Source: Nostocoides sp039812405 (GTDB taxonomy: Bacteria; Actinomycetota; Actinomycetes; Actinomycetales; Dermatophilaceae). From it: a stretch of 64,000 nucleotides of DNA. The position numbers were made by a program, and so were the translations under genes. The stretch covers positions 1-64,000 of the forward strand of contig JBDIAL010000001.1 of assembly GCA_039812405.1 (NCBI GenBank), written 5' to 3'. The notes under the pieces were generated by a model that made no database searches, was not told the DNA's origin, and saw only the letters and a program-made list of their open reading frames with translations. Shown piece after piece: positions 33,830-42,583 of this stretch. Position 1 is the first letter of the stretch. Each line of letters opens with the position of its first letter.

Positions 33830-36307
33830 TCATCCCCTCAGCCTGCTGTTGGTGGGGTCGTAGAACGGAGTGCTCGACACGTCGGCCTCGTAGACGACTC
33901 CGGCGCAGTCCACGGCGAACGGGCCCTCGTCGGGCAGGTCCGCCTCGACGAACCCGATCCCGCAGGCGCGGCCGATCGTATGCCCGTAGCTGCCGCTCGT
34001 GAGGCGACCGACGACGCGACCGTCGTGCAGGATGCTCTCGTCGTGGACGAGCAGGGCCTCGGGGTCACGCAGCGCGACGTAGACGGTGCGCCGGTCGCGG
34101 GGCTCGCCGTGTCGGCTCTCCAGGGCGTCGCGTCCGACGAACCGGTGCGGCTTCCTGAGGGAGACGGTGAACCCGAGGCCCGCGGCATACGGGTCGTCGT
34201 GGGGGCCGATGTCGTGGCCGAGGTGGCGGTAGCCCTTCTCGCTGCGCAGCGAGTCCAGGGCGTGGTAGCCGGCATGACGCAGGCCCAGGTCCGCGCCGGC
34301 GGCGACGAGGGCGTCGTAGACGTCGACGGCCTGGTCGGCCGGCGGGTAGAGCTCGTAGCCGAGCTCCCCGACGAAGCTGACCCGCAGGGCCAGGGCATAC
34401 GTGTCGGCGATCTCCACCTCACGGGCGTGGGTGTAGCGCTGGGCCTCGTCGGACCAGTCCTCGGGCGAGACGCGGGACAGCAGCTCCCGGCTGCGGGGGC
34501 CCATGACGGCGATCGTCGCGTACCCGGCGGTCACGTCGACGACGGCCGCCGCCCTGCCGCGGGCCAGGCGCCGCAGCTGTCCGAGGGTCTTGTGCTGGGC
34601 GAAGGCCGGCGTGATGACCCAGAAGCGCTGGTCGTCGAGCCGGACCACCGTGCCGTCCAGCTCGATGCCGCCGCCCCGGTTGAGCATGAGGGTGTAGCGG
34701 ACCCGGCCCACGGGGAGGTCGACATCGGCCGTGCAGAACTCCTGGAGGACCTCCAGGGCGTCGGGTCCGCCGACCTCGACCTTGGTGAAGGAGCTGAGGT
34801 CGAAGAGCGCGACGGCCTCCCGGGCGGCGCGGTGCTCCTGCGCCGCGAGGTCGAACCAGTTCTGCCGCCCGAAGCTGTACTCGTACCGCGGCGCGGCTCC
34901 GGGGGGCGCGAACCAGGTGGCCCGCTCCCACCCGGTCATCTCCCCGAAGCAGGCGTTGGCGGCGACGAGCCGCTCGTGGAGCGGGGACCGGCGCACCCCA
35001 CGGGCGGTGACCGGCTGCTGGTGCGGCCAGTGCATGGCATACAGCCGCCCGAGGCCCTCGGCGGTGCGGGCGTGCAGGTAGCGCCGGTTGCTCTGCTGCC
35101 GGGCGAAGCGCTGCACGTCGACGGAGGCGGCGTCGAAGGTCGGCGCACCCGCGACCATCCACTCCGCGACGGCCCGCCCGGCGCCGGGCCCGAAGATGAT
35201 CCCCTGGGAGTTGAACCCGGCCGCGACGAAGAGGCCCGCCACCTCGACGGTCTCGCCGAGGCAGAAGTTGGCATCCGGGGTGAACGACTCCGGGGCGTTG
35301 AGGAACCGCTCGTAGCGAGTGCGGGCCAGGATCGGCACCCGCTGCTCCGCGAGGGCGCGGACCGGGGCGAAGTGCTCCCAGTCGGCGGGGAACTCGGCGA
35401 ACCCGCCGGAGTCGACGTCCTCGACCCGGCGGGAGATCCCGTCCGGCTCGAACGCGCCGACGAGCAGGCACCCGGACTCCGGTCGCACGTAGAGGTATCC
35501 GTCCATGTCCCGCAGCACGGGAAGGCTCGGGTCGGCCCCCTCGACGGGCGCGGTGCGGACGTGGACGTGCTCGGCGGCATACAGGGGCACACTGGCGCCG
35601 GCCATCGCGGCCAGGTCACGGGTCCACAGGCCGGCGGCAAGGAGCACCCGCTCGCACTCGACGTCCCCGAGATCGGTGCGCACGCCGGTCACGACGCCGT
35701 CGTGGTGCCGGATGCCGGTCACCCGGACGTTCTCGCGGATCGTCACCCCGCGCTCGTGCGCGAGCTTGGCGAGGGCGAGCGCGACGTAGCCGGGGTTGAC
35801 ATGCCCGTCCTCCGGCTGGAGGAGACCCCCGACGAGCCGGTCGGCGGAGGCGAGCGGCCATCGCCGGACGACCTCCTCGGGCGAGACGAGGCTGACCGGG
35901 ACCCCCATCTGCCGGGCGACGGCCGCCGTGTGGCGCAGCTCGTCGAGGCGGCCCTCGGTCCGCGCGAGGAGCAGCGAGCCGCACTGGTTGAAGGAGACGT
36001 CGATCCCCGTCTCCGCCTGCAGCCGCTGGTAGGTCGCGATGCCGTATGCCGCGAGCTCGGTCATCGCGGGCGTGCTGCGCAGCGACGAGGCGAGTCCGGC
36101 GGCGTGCCAGGTCGTCCCGCTGCCGACGACGTTGCGGTCCAGCAGGAGCACGTCGCGGTCACCGGCCTCGGCCAGGTGGTAGGCAGCGCTCGTGCCGACG
36201 ATGCCGGCACCGATGACGACCGTGCGGACCCGGGAGGGCAGCGTGCGCTCCCGGGCCGCCGGGGTGAAGAGGGTGGCCGTCAGGCCTCTGTCGACGAGAC
36301 GGTCCAC
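33830..36307 (-). CDS. Dimethylglycine/sarcosine dehydrogenase-like FAD and folate enzyme
   Basis: 825 residues in the order DAO-type FAD domain (about 27-390), FAO_M linker (about 395-450), GCV_T folate-binding domain (about 455-710) and GCV_T C-terminal barrel. GAGIVGTSAAYHLAEAG binds FAD, and SGTTWHAAGL has the His68 used for covalent FAD attachment in mitochondrial DMGDH and SARDH. It would demethylate dimethylglycine or sarcosine, passing formaldehyde to tetrahydrofolate. GTG 36307 has AAGGAG 11 nt upstream. It is the last gene of an operon with a permease and a stress protein, and it links metabolically to betaine made by the 8-13 kb operon. Confidence 0.92.
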   Translation of the reverse strand: MDRLVDRGLTATLFTPAARERTLPSRVRTVVIGAGIVGTSAAYHLAEAGDRDVLLLDRNVVGSGTTWHAAGLASSLRSTPAMTELAAYGIATYQRLQAETGIDVSFNQCGSLLLARTEGRLDELRHTAAVARQMGVPVSLVSPEEVVRRWPLASADRLVGGLLQPEDGHVNPGYVALALAKLAHERGVTIRENVRVTGIRHHDGVVTGVRTDLGDVECERVLLAAGLWTRDLAAMAGASVPLYAAEHVHVRTAPVEGADPSLPVLRDMDGYLYVRPESGCLLVGAFEPDGISRRVEDVDSGGFAEFPADWEHFAPVRALAEQRVPILARTRYERFLNAPESFTPDANFCLGETVEVAGLFVAAGFNSQGIIFGPGAGRAVAEWMVAGAPTFDAASVDVQRFARQQSNRRYLHARTAEGLGRLYAMHWPHQQPVTARGVRRSPLHERLVAANACFGEMTGWERATWFAPPGAAPRYEYSFGRQNWFDLAAQEHRAAREAVALFDLSSFTKVEVGGPDALEVLQEFCTADVDLPVGRVRYTLMLNRGGGIELDGTVVRLDDQRFWVITPAFAQHKTLGQLRRLARGRAAAVVDVTAGYATIAVMGPRSRELLSRVSPEDWSDEAQRYTHAREVEIADTYALALRVSFVGELGYELYPPADQAVDVYDALVAAGADLGLRHAGYHALDSLRSEKGYRHLGHDIGPHDDPYAAGLGFTVSLRKPHRFVGRDALESRHGEPRDRRTVYVALRDPEALLVHDESILHDGRVVGRLTSGSYGHTIGRACGIGFVEADLPDEGPFAVDCAGVVYEADVSSTPFYDPTNSRLRG

Positions 36308-36356
36308 GGCGGGTGGGACTCCTTCGGGCTCGGAATGGTGCGGCGGCGGAGGGCCG

Positions 36357-37253
36357 TCAGCCGCGGTTGCGGGAGACGAGGACGACCGGCACGGGCGAGT
36401 TGCGGATGATCTTGACCGCGTGCGAGCCGATGAAGAACCGGCTCAGCGGGCCGCTGCTCGTGCCGACGACGAGGACGTCGGTGTCCTCCCAGGGGACGTC
36501 CTGCAGGGCGTCGCCCCACGTCGGCCCGGCGCCGAGCACGATCCGCACGTGACGTGCCCCACCGTCGGGGTGCGCCGTCTGCCCGTCCCGCCCGCTGAGG
36601 TGGGCTCCGAGGTCGGCCTCGAGCTGCTGCCGCCACTCGTCGGCGACCCGGTCCTCCACGCCCGGCTCGACGGTGACCGCAGCCGCCCCCGGCCGGACGG
36701 CGAAGCACACGAGCCGCAGCGACGCGAACAGCGCGTCGGCGATGGCGGCCGCGCTCCGCACGAGCCCGCCGTCCTGGTCGGCCCGGCCCACGGCGACGTT
36801 GACCCGCGTGGCCCGGGCCACCGGCGCGAGGTAGCCCCGCGGCGCGACGGCGACCGGCAGGTCCGAGCCGTGGAGCACGCGTTCCGCGACGCCACCGAGC
36901 ATGACCCGGCCGAGCAGGCTCGAGGACGACGAGCCGAGCGAGACCATGTCGACGTGCCGCTCGGCGATGATGTCGAGCAGCCCGGTGGCCACCGAGGGGG
37001 CCCGTCGCGACACGGTCTCCACGACGAGCCCGTCGGCCTCGAGGGTCTCCTTGGCCTGCACGAGCGAGCGCTGCGCGATGCCGTCCTGGAGGGCGAGGTA
37101 TGCCACGTCCCCGCCCGCGATGTTCGGCGGCCACGGCTCGGCCACGACGGTCGCGAGCAGCACGTTCTCCTGGGAGGCCCGGGCGAGCATCGCGCCCAGG
37201 TGCAGCGCGGCATACCCCTTGCGACCCGGGGCGAGCCCGATGAGCAGCGTCAC
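36357..37253 (-). CDS. Tandem universal stress protein (two UspA domains)
   Basis: 298 residues with two Usp folds (about 1-140 and 148-295). The first has the ATP-loop-like SLGSSSSSLLGRVMLGGVAERVLHGSDLPV (G-x2-G-x9-G-S/T), the second VVGTSSGPLSRFFIGSHAVKIIRNSPVPVVLVS. The GTG start overlaps the stop of the permease gene (GTGA), so the two are coupled. Given that the permease itself ends in a Usp-like domain, this may be a cytosolic partner that senses ATP or regulates transport (inference). Confidence 0.88.
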   Translation of the reverse strand: MTLLIGLAPGRKGYAALHLGAMLARASQENVLLATVVAEPWPPNIAGGDVAYLALQDGIAQRSLVQAKETLEADGLVVETVSRRAPSVATGLLDIIAERHVDMVSLGSSSSSLLGRVMLGGVAERVLHGSDLPVAVAPRGYLAPVARATRVNVAVGRADQDGGLVRSAAAIADALFASLRLVCFAVRPGAAAVTVEPGVEDRVADEWRQQLEADLGAHLSGRDGQTAHPDGGARHVRIVLGAGPTWGDALQDVPWEDTDVLVVGTSSGPLSRFFIGSHAVKIIRNSPVPVVLVSRNRG

Positions 37254-39085
37254 GGAGCCTCACCGGCCGCGACCATGTCGGAGTCCACCACGACGTGCCG
37301 CACCGGCAGCCGGTAGGCCTCCCGGACCCGGTCGACGAGATCGAAGCGCAGCCACGCGGACTGCTGCTCCGGCAGGGTGCAGATGACCAGCTGGTCGGGC
37401 TCGAACTCCGCCACCGCGTCGGCCAGCGCCTGCAGCGGCTTGTAGCTGCCGAGGGCACCGGTGGCCTCCAGGCCCTCGGCCCGCAGCAGCTCCAGGGTCC
37501 GGTCCAGGCGGGCCTGGGCGGCCTTGACCGTCTCGTCCCACATGTACACCGCACCGCGGTACATCGCGGTGCCGGTGTCGATGGGGTTCGCCGGCACGCA
37601 CACGTAGTAGGTCGCCTTGCCCGCGCCCTCGATGGAGCGCAGCTCGGAGAACAGCTCCTGGCCCTCGACCGTCTGGTTGGCCAGCACGAGGACCCGGTTG
37701 ACCGGTGCGGTGGCCTCGACGACGGGGACCTCGCTCGGCACACGCTCGCGGACCCGCTGGGTCACGAAGTAGAGCACGACGACGACGGCGAACGCGCCGA
37801 GGCTCTGGATCAGCTGGGAGCGGGAGCTCTTGTCCCAGCCCATCTGGACCAGGATGGCCAGGATCCCGGCCGCGACGAACAGGGACAGACCCGGGAACAG
37901 CCACATCTTGACGATGAGCCGGTCGGAGGAGGTCCGGCGGCGCAGCACCATCTGGGAGATGCAGATGAGCAGGTAGACGAACATGATGATGGCGCCGGAG
38001 GAGTTGAGCAGGAACAGGAACACCTTGTCCGGCGAGATCGCGGCGGCGATGACGCAGAGGAACCCGACCACGGACGAGGCGAGGATCGCCCCCATCGGCA
38101 CGCCCGCCTTGTTGACCCGCATGAGCGCCATGGGCGCCTCACGCCGGGCGGCCAGGACGAACAGCATCCGCGAGGAGGTGTAGAGCCCGGAGTTGAGGCA
38201 GGACAGCACGGCCGTGAGGACGACCGCGTTCATGATCTGGTCGGCGCCCGGGATCTTCATCGCCTCGAACGCCGCGACGTACGGCGACGCCGCGAGGTGG
38301 GAGGAGTTCCACGGCACGATGGTCACGACGAGGAAGACCGACCCGACGTAGAAGATCGCGATCCGGCCGATGACCGAGTTCGTCGCCTTGCGGATCGCCT
38401 TGCCCGGGTCCTCGGACTCCGCCGCGGCGATCGTGGCGACCTCGGCCCCGGTCATCGAGAAGATGACGACGAGGATGGCGGAGAAGACCGCGGCGACGCC
38501 CTTGGGGAAGAACCCGCCGTGGGCCGTCAGGTTGCTCAGGTCCATCGAGTGCCCGGGCCAGATCCCGAAGATGAACAGGACGCCCAGCAGGAGGAACAGC
38601 ATGATGGCCGCGACCTTGATCCCCGCGAACCAGAACTCGAACTCGCCGAACGAGGACACCGAGACCAGGTTCGTCGCCGTCATGAGCGACATGAGGATGA
38701 GCGAGAGGAGCCACAGCGGCACTCCGGGCAACCAGAACTGGACGACCTTGGCGCCCGCGACCGCCTCGAAGCCGATGACGATGACCCAGAAGTACCAGTA
38801 CAGCCAGGCCACCGAGAAGCCCGCCCAGCCGCCGAGGGCGTTGCGGGCGTAGTCCGCGAACGAGCCGGTCGAGGGGTTGGCGACGGCCATCTCCCCCAGC
38901 ATCCGCATGACCATGATGACGAGGAAGCCGGCCAGCGCGTAGCTGATGAACGACGGCGGCCCGGTCTCGGCGATGACCACCCCCGAGCCGACGAACAGCC
39001 CGGCACCGATGACACCGCCCATCGCGATCATGGTCAGGTGCCGCTGACTCAGGCCCTTCTTCAGCTCGGTCGGTGGAGCATTCAT
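37250..39085 (-). CDS. APC-family amino-acid permease with C-terminal Usp-like domain
   Basis: 611 residues. Residues 15-445 form a 12-segment amino-acid permease of the GABA/aromatic amino-acid (AAT) type, with GGVIGAGLFVGSG in TM1 and the amphipathic loop EDPGKAIRKATNSV. From about 462 a soluble Rossmann-like region (RVLVLANQTVEGQELFSEL, then DQLVICTLPEQQSAW) resembles a Usp-type domain and extends well beyond the usual ~460-residue permease. ATG 39085 has AGGAGG with 5-nt spacing. It probably imports an N-methylated amino acid for the dehydrogenase in the same operon. Confidence 0.9.
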   Translation of the reverse strand: MNAPPTELKKGLSQRHLTMIAMGGVIGAGLFVGSGVVIAETGPPSFISYALAGFLVIMVMRMLGEMAVANPSTGSFADYARNALGGWAGFSVAWLYWYFWVIVIGFEAVAGAKVVQFWLPGVPLWLLSLILMSLMTATNLVSVSSFGEFEFWFAGIKVAAIMLFLLLGVLFIFGIWPGHSMDLSNLTAHGGFFPKGVAAVFSAILVVIFSMTGAEVATIAAAESEDPGKAIRKATNSVIGRIAIFYVGSVFLVVTIVPWNSSHLAASPYVAAFEAMKIPGADQIMNAVVLTAVLSCLNSGLYTSSRMLFVLAARREAPMALMRVNKAGVPMGAILASSVVGFLCVIAAAISPDKVFLFLLNSSGAIIMFVYLLICISQMVLRRRTSSDRLIVKMWLFPGLSLFVAAGILAILVQMGWDKSSRSQLIQSLGAFAVVVVLYFVTQRVRERVPSEVPVVEATAPVNRVLVLANQTVEGQELFSELRSIEGAGKATYYVCVPANPIDTGTAMYRGAVYMWDETVKAAQARLDRTLELLRAEGLEATGALGSYKPLQALADAVAEFEPDQLVICTLPEQQSAWLRFDLVDRVREAYRLPVRHVVVDSDMVAAGEAP

Positions 39086-39216
39086 CCGTACCTCCTGCGG
39101 TCGGCCCACGTCGACGGGGCTCGTTGATGTCCACTGATCCGCGGGGATCCGACGGCTGCGACGACGATCTCGGAGCAGTCGGGCGGCGTGGTCACGCTTC
39201 GTGGGGTGCGGAGGGC

Positions 39217-39246
39217 ACAATATTGTCGTATGAATGACCCTGTCAA
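39217..39246 (-). promoter_or_regulatory. Promoter of the permease / Usp / dimethylglycine-dehydrogenase operon
   Basis: On the minus strand, TTGACA (39246-39241) and TATTGT (39222-39217) are spaced 18 bp. The -10 overlaps the palindrome ACAATATTGT (39217-39226), and a CTGTCAGACAG palindrome lies just upstream of the -35. The leader to the ATG is about 125 nt. Confidence 0.7.
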
Positions 39247-39289
39247 CAGGCAGGCTGTCAGACAGCCGACCTGGGGCGATGTCGGCGAA

Positions 39290-39553
39290 TCACCCGCCCG
39301 TGGCTCCCGGGACCGCCACGACCGGCCCGGGAGGAGCCGTCTCGCCCTCCTCGGCCTCCCAGCGGAGCAGATCGCCCGGCTGGCACGCGAGCACCTCGCA
39401 GAGCGCGGCGAGCGTGGTGAAGCGCACCGCCTTGGCGCGGCCGTTCTTGAGGACCGCCAGGTTGGCGGGCGTGATCCCCACACGATCCGCGAGCTCTCCG
39501 ACGGACAGCTTGCGGCGGGCCAGCATCAGGTCGATGTCGACGACGATCGGCAT
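39290..39553 (-). CDS. Small XRE-type helix-turn-helix regulator
   Basis: 87 residues. Almost the whole protein is an XRE/Cro fold (LMLARRKLSVGELADRVGITPANLAVLKNGRAKAVRFTTLAAL, then CEVLACQPGDLL), of the YozG type. Its ATG overlaps the stop codon of the DUF2975 gene by one base (TGATG), and the pairing of these two families is common in Gram-positive bacteria. A 33-bp palindrome upstream of the pair is its likely operator. It is followed by a Pro/Gly tail. Confidence 0.9.
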   Translation of the reverse strand: MPIVVDIDLMLARRKLSVGELADRVGITPANLAVLKNGRAKAVRFTTLAALCEVLACQPGDLLRWEAEEGETAPPGPVVAVPGATGG

Positions 39554-40044
39554 CAGATGACCTCGTCCAGCTCGGCCTTCAGCTGCGTCGCCTCGACATC
39601 GCGAGCGACGGCCTGCGCGAGCAGCATGCGCAGCACGAGCACGATGAGCGCGACCCCGAGGATGGCGACGCCGATGCCGCCCATGATGACGGTGACGCCG
39701 GGGTCGTCGCGCTGGCCGGGGGCGTTGATGGCGGTGACCGCGAACCACACGAGGGCCGCCCCCACGATCGCTCCGATCACGATGTCCACGTAGCGGAAAG
39801 CGGCGTGGGAGAACACGGTTCCATGCCGCACCATCGTCACCAGCCGCCACACGCAGACGAGGGCGACCTGGACCGTCACCAGGCCCAGGATCGTGACGAG
39901 GCGCAGCGAGGTCAGCGGGATCGAGCCGTCCTCCGGGTCGTTCCCGCGCACCACGGTCCACACCATCAGAGCCTGGACGAGCACGGTCCCGGCGAGCACC
40001 ACCGCGAGCACGGCACGCAAGGCATACACCGTCAGTCGTCCCAT
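39553..40044 (-). CDS. DUF2975 membrane protein
   Basis: 163 residues with four hydrophobic segments (about 8-30, 45-68, 84-106 and 118-142). VCVWRLVTMVRHGTVFSHAAFRYVD is characteristic of DUF2975 proteins. It is translated with the XRE gene and has GAGGAGG before ATG 40044. The role of the family is unknown; the membrane protein may restrain or sense for the DNA-binding partner (inference). Confidence 0.88.
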   Translation of the reverse strand: MGRLTVYALRAVLAVVLAGTVLVQALMVWTVVRGNDPEDGSIPLTSLRLVTILGLVTVQVALVCVWRLVTMVRHGTVFSHAAFRYVDIVIGAIVGAALVWFAVTAINAPGQRDDPGVTVIMGGIGVAILGVALIVLVLRMLLAQAVARDVEATQLKAELDEVI

Positions 40045-40065
40045 CCCGCCTCCTCTCGAAGAGCA

Positions 40066-40098
40066 GGACCAATCTATCGATTATCGATAGATTGGTCC
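40066..40098. promoter_or_regulatory. 33-bp perfect palindrome upstream of the DUF2975-XRE pair
   Basis: 16-bp arms (GGACCAATCTATCGAT, 40066-40081, and its complement 40083-40098) around a single T; the core is TATCGATTATCGATA. It is 22 bp upstream of the DUF2975 ATG and 138 bp upstream of the alcohol dehydrogenase. The AT-rich core probably covers the promoter. Confidence 0.85.
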
Positions 40099-40235
40099 AG
40101 GGGTGTGAGGCCTCCCGTATTCTCGTCCGGGCGCGGAGACGATCGCAGGTGCACGGTGTCGCTTCGAGAGAGCATCGACTGGCGAGCCGATCCCGGCCGT
40201 GACGGCGTTCTCAGTCGATCCGAGGCGAGTGGTTC

Positions 40236-41279
40236 ATGAAGACGGTGCTTTTCACGGATGTCGAGACCATCGACGTGGTGACGGTTGCGGACCCTTCCCC
40301 GGGCCCGCGTGAGGCGATCGTGGCGCCCTCGGCAGTGGGGCTGTGTGGAACGGACCTCCACCTGCTGGAGGGGGACCTGGCCCGACAGTGGCCGACGGTG
40401 CCCGGGCACGAGTTCGCGGGCACCGTGGTAGCCGTGGGCGATGCGGTGACCGAGCTCAGGATCGGCGACCGAGTGGCCGTCGATCCCTCCTTGTACTGCG
40501 GCGAGTGCTACTTCTGCCGTCGGGGGCGTGGCAACCAGTGCGAGCGGTGGGGGTCGCTCGGCGTGACACGGCCTGGCGCCGCGGCCGAGCTGGTCAGCGC
40601 GCCCGCGCCGAACTGCGTCATCCTCCCTGACCACATCGACACGAAGGACGCGGCCCTGATCGAGCCCCTCGCGTGCGCGGTCCGCGGCATCGACGTGATG
40701 AGGATGGCGATGGCCGACCACGTCCTCATCTACGGCGCCGGCACCATGGGACTGATGCTGCTCGAGCTGTGCAAGCACGCCGGCGCGTCGACGGTCACCG
40801 TCGTGGACGTGAACCTGGGACGTCTCGCGACGGCGAGGGAGCTCGGATGCACTGCCGCGGTGAGCGACCCGCTGGAGGCCGAGCGCGCGCGGGGTTGGGA
40901 CATGGTGATCGACTGCACGGGGGTCGTCTCGGTCATCGAGGCCGCGCTCGGCCAGGTGGGCCGGGGTGGGACGTACCTGCAGTTCGGCGTCGCCCCGAAG
41001 GCCGCCGGCGCACGGTTCAGCCCGTTCGACGTCTACAACCGAGAGATCTCCATCGTGGGATCGATGGCCATCCTGCACTCTTTCGAGAGGGCTGCCGACC
41101 TGTTCGCGCAGGGTGTCATTCGGGCTGAGCAGTTCGTCACCCACCGCTACCCGATCGAGCAGTATGCCGACGCGGTCGCCACGTTCCGAGGAGGGCAGGG
41201 ACGCAAGATCCAGATCCTGCCGAACGGAGGGAGCGCGAGCGCCGACCGCACCGACGGTCTTCTCCCGCCTCCCGGTTAG
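40236..41279 (+). CDS. Zinc-dependent medium-chain alcohol/polyol dehydrogenase
   Basis: 347 residues, MDR family. Catalytic zinc ligands are Cys in GLCGTD, the His-Glu of PGHEFAG and Glu in IEPLACA. The structural zinc loop has four Cys (CGECYFCRRGRGNQC). The Rossmann loop GAGTMGLMLLE and acidic VVDVN suggest NAD rather than NADP. It resembles sorbitol, arabitol or threonine 3-dehydrogenases; the substrate is unknown. It may be independent or share the palindrome region with the divergent DUF2975 gene. Confidence 0.9.
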   Translation: MKTVLFTDVETIDVVTVADPSPGPREAIVAPSAVGLCGTDLHLLEGDLARQWPTVPGHEFAGTVVAVGDAVTELRIGDRVAVDPSLYCGECYFCRRGRGNQCERWGSLGVTRPGAAAELVSAPAPNCVILPDHIDTKDAALIEPLACAVRGIDVMRMAMADHVLIYGAGTMGLMLLELCKHAGASTVTVVDVNLGRLATARELGCTAAVSDPLEAERARGWDMVIDCTGVVSVIEAALGQVGRGGTYLQFGVAPKAAGARFSPFDVYNREISIVGSMAILHSFERAADLFAQGVIRAEQFVTHRYPIEQYADAVATFRGGQGRKIQILPNGGSASADRTDGLLPPPG

Positions 41280-41305
41280 CCGCCCGGCAGCTCAGGCCCG
41301 GCAGC

Positions 41306-41671
41306 TCAGCTCGAGGGCTGCAGAGTCCGCCCCAGCGCCGTCAACGTCGCCGGCACGATGGCGTAGTAGGCCCACTTGCCTCGCTGCTCCCGTGTCACCA
41401 GGCCCGCCTCGACCAGCTGCTTCATGTGGTGGGACACCGTCGGCTGGGACAGGCCCACCGGGCCGGTCAGGTCACAGATGCACGCCTCCCCCTCCGAGGT
41501 CGCGGCGATGAGGGACAGCAGCCGCACCCGGGTCGGGTCACCGAGCGCCTTGAACATCCGCGCCAGGTCGGCCGCCTCACGAGGCTCCAGCACGCCCCCC
41601 GTCACCGGGGCGCAGCAGGCCCCCGGCGCGTCGGCGACGGGACGCACGGGCAGAGCGGTGCGAGACGGCAT
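41306..41671 (-). CDS. arsR: ArsR-family arsenite-responsive repressor
   Basis: About 121 residues. The winged helix (about 30-105) contains DPTRVRLLSLI and the recognition region GLSQPTVSHHMKQLVEAGLV. Cysteines in EACICDLTG just before the recognition helix and the pair in GACCAPV near the N-terminus are plausible As(III) ligands. Divergent from arsM with dyads in between. The start is unsure: ATG 41671 has a GAGG too close to use well, while GTG 41689 would add six residues. Confidence 0.92.
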   Translation of the reverse strand: MPSRTALPVRPVADAPGACCAPVTGGVLEPREAADLARMFKALGDPTRVRLLSLIAATSEGEACICDLTGPVGLSQPTVSHHMKQLVEAGLVTREQRGKWAYYAIVPATLTALGRTLQPSS

Positions 41672-41699
41672 ACCTCGATCATGCCACACGTATTGACAA

Positions 41700-41744
41700 C
41701 TCTCGATGCGTCATGGTGGGGTTGACCCATCGAGAGATATCGAT
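41700..41744. promoter_or_regulatory. Dyads in the arsR-arsM intergenic region (probable ArsR operator)
   Basis: CTCTCGATG (41700-41708) and CATCGAGAG (41728-41736) are perfect inverted repeats. A second overlapping dyad, ATCGA-GAGATA-TCGAT, lies at 41729-41744. A TTGACA hexamer lies at 41693-41698. ArsR sites of this ATCGA type are common in actinobacteria. Confidence 0.7.
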
Positions 41745-41761
41745 TCGAAGAAGGGGCGCCC

Positions 41762-42583
41762 ATGAACGAGGAGCTGCGCGAGCAGGTCCGGTCCCGGTAT
41801 GCCGCGGTGGCGGCGGCCATGTCCGCACGGGGCCCCGAGGCGCTGGGGATGCTGGAGGAACGGCCTGCGGCACCGGGGTGCTGCGGCACCGACGCCGACG
41901 GCACGGCCGAGCGGACATGCTGCACCGGCGGGGAGGCCCCGGACGGCGCCGCCTTCGGTGCCGGCCGGTACAGCGCCACCGAGCAGGACCAGCTGCCCGC
42001 CCAGACGCTGGCGGTCTCGCTGGGCTGCGGCAACCCGACGGCGGTCGCCGAGCTGCGCGCCGGGGAGACGGTGCTGGACCTGGGCTCGGGCGGCGGCGTC
42101 GACGTCCTGCTGTCCGCGCGGCGGGTCGGCCCGACCGGGTTCGCCTACGGCGTCGACATGACCACCGAGATGCTGGACCTGGCCGAGGCGAACAGGGCCG
42201 CCGCCGGCGTCACCAACGTGGAGTTCCTGCACGGCACCATCGAGGACGTGCCGCTGCCCGACGGAGCGGTCGACGTCGTGATCTCCAACTGCGTCGTCAA
42301 CCTGTCCACGGACAAGCCGGCCGTGCTCGCCGAGATGTTCCGGGTCCTGACCCCCGGCGGCCGGATCGGGATCTCCGACGTCGTCGCCGAGGACCACCTG
42401 ACCCCGGCCGACCGTGCGGAGCACGGCTCCTATATCGGGTGCATCGCCGGTGCCCTGTCCACGCGGGAGTATCTCGACGGCCTCGCCGCCGCCGGGTTCG
42501 TCGAGGCAACCGTGGACTTCACGCACGAGGTCGCCCCCGGCATGCACTCGGCCGTCGTGCGCGCCACCAAGCCCGGCACGTGA
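41762..42583 (+). CDS. arsM: Arsenite S-adenosylmethionine methyltransferase
   Basis: 273 residues of class I methyltransferase fold. SAM is bound at VLDLGSGGGVDVLL. The ArsM marks SLGCGNPTAVAEL and ISNCVVNLSTDK are present and carry the conserved arsenite-ligand cysteines, with a third in GSYIGCIAGAL. The N-terminal region has extra CC pairs (PGCCGTD, RTCCTGG), typical of actinobacterial forms. It methylates As(III) to volatile or less retained species. ATG 41762 is the first in-frame start after GAAGAAGGGG. Its TGA overlaps the GTG of the next gene. Confidence 0.95.
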   Translation: MNEELREQVRSRYAAVAAAMSARGPEALGMLEERPAAPGCCGTDADGTAERTCCTGGEAPDGAAFGAGRYSATEQDQLPAQTLAVSLGCGNPTAVAELRAGETVLDLGSGGGVDVLLSARRVGPTGFAYGVDMTTEMLDLAEANRAAAGVTNVEFLHGTIEDVPLPDGAVDVVISNCVVNLSTDKPAVLAEMFRVLTPGGRIGISDVVAEDHLTPADRAEHGSYIGCIAGALSTREYLDGLAAAGFVEATVDFTHEVAPGMHSAVVRATKPGT

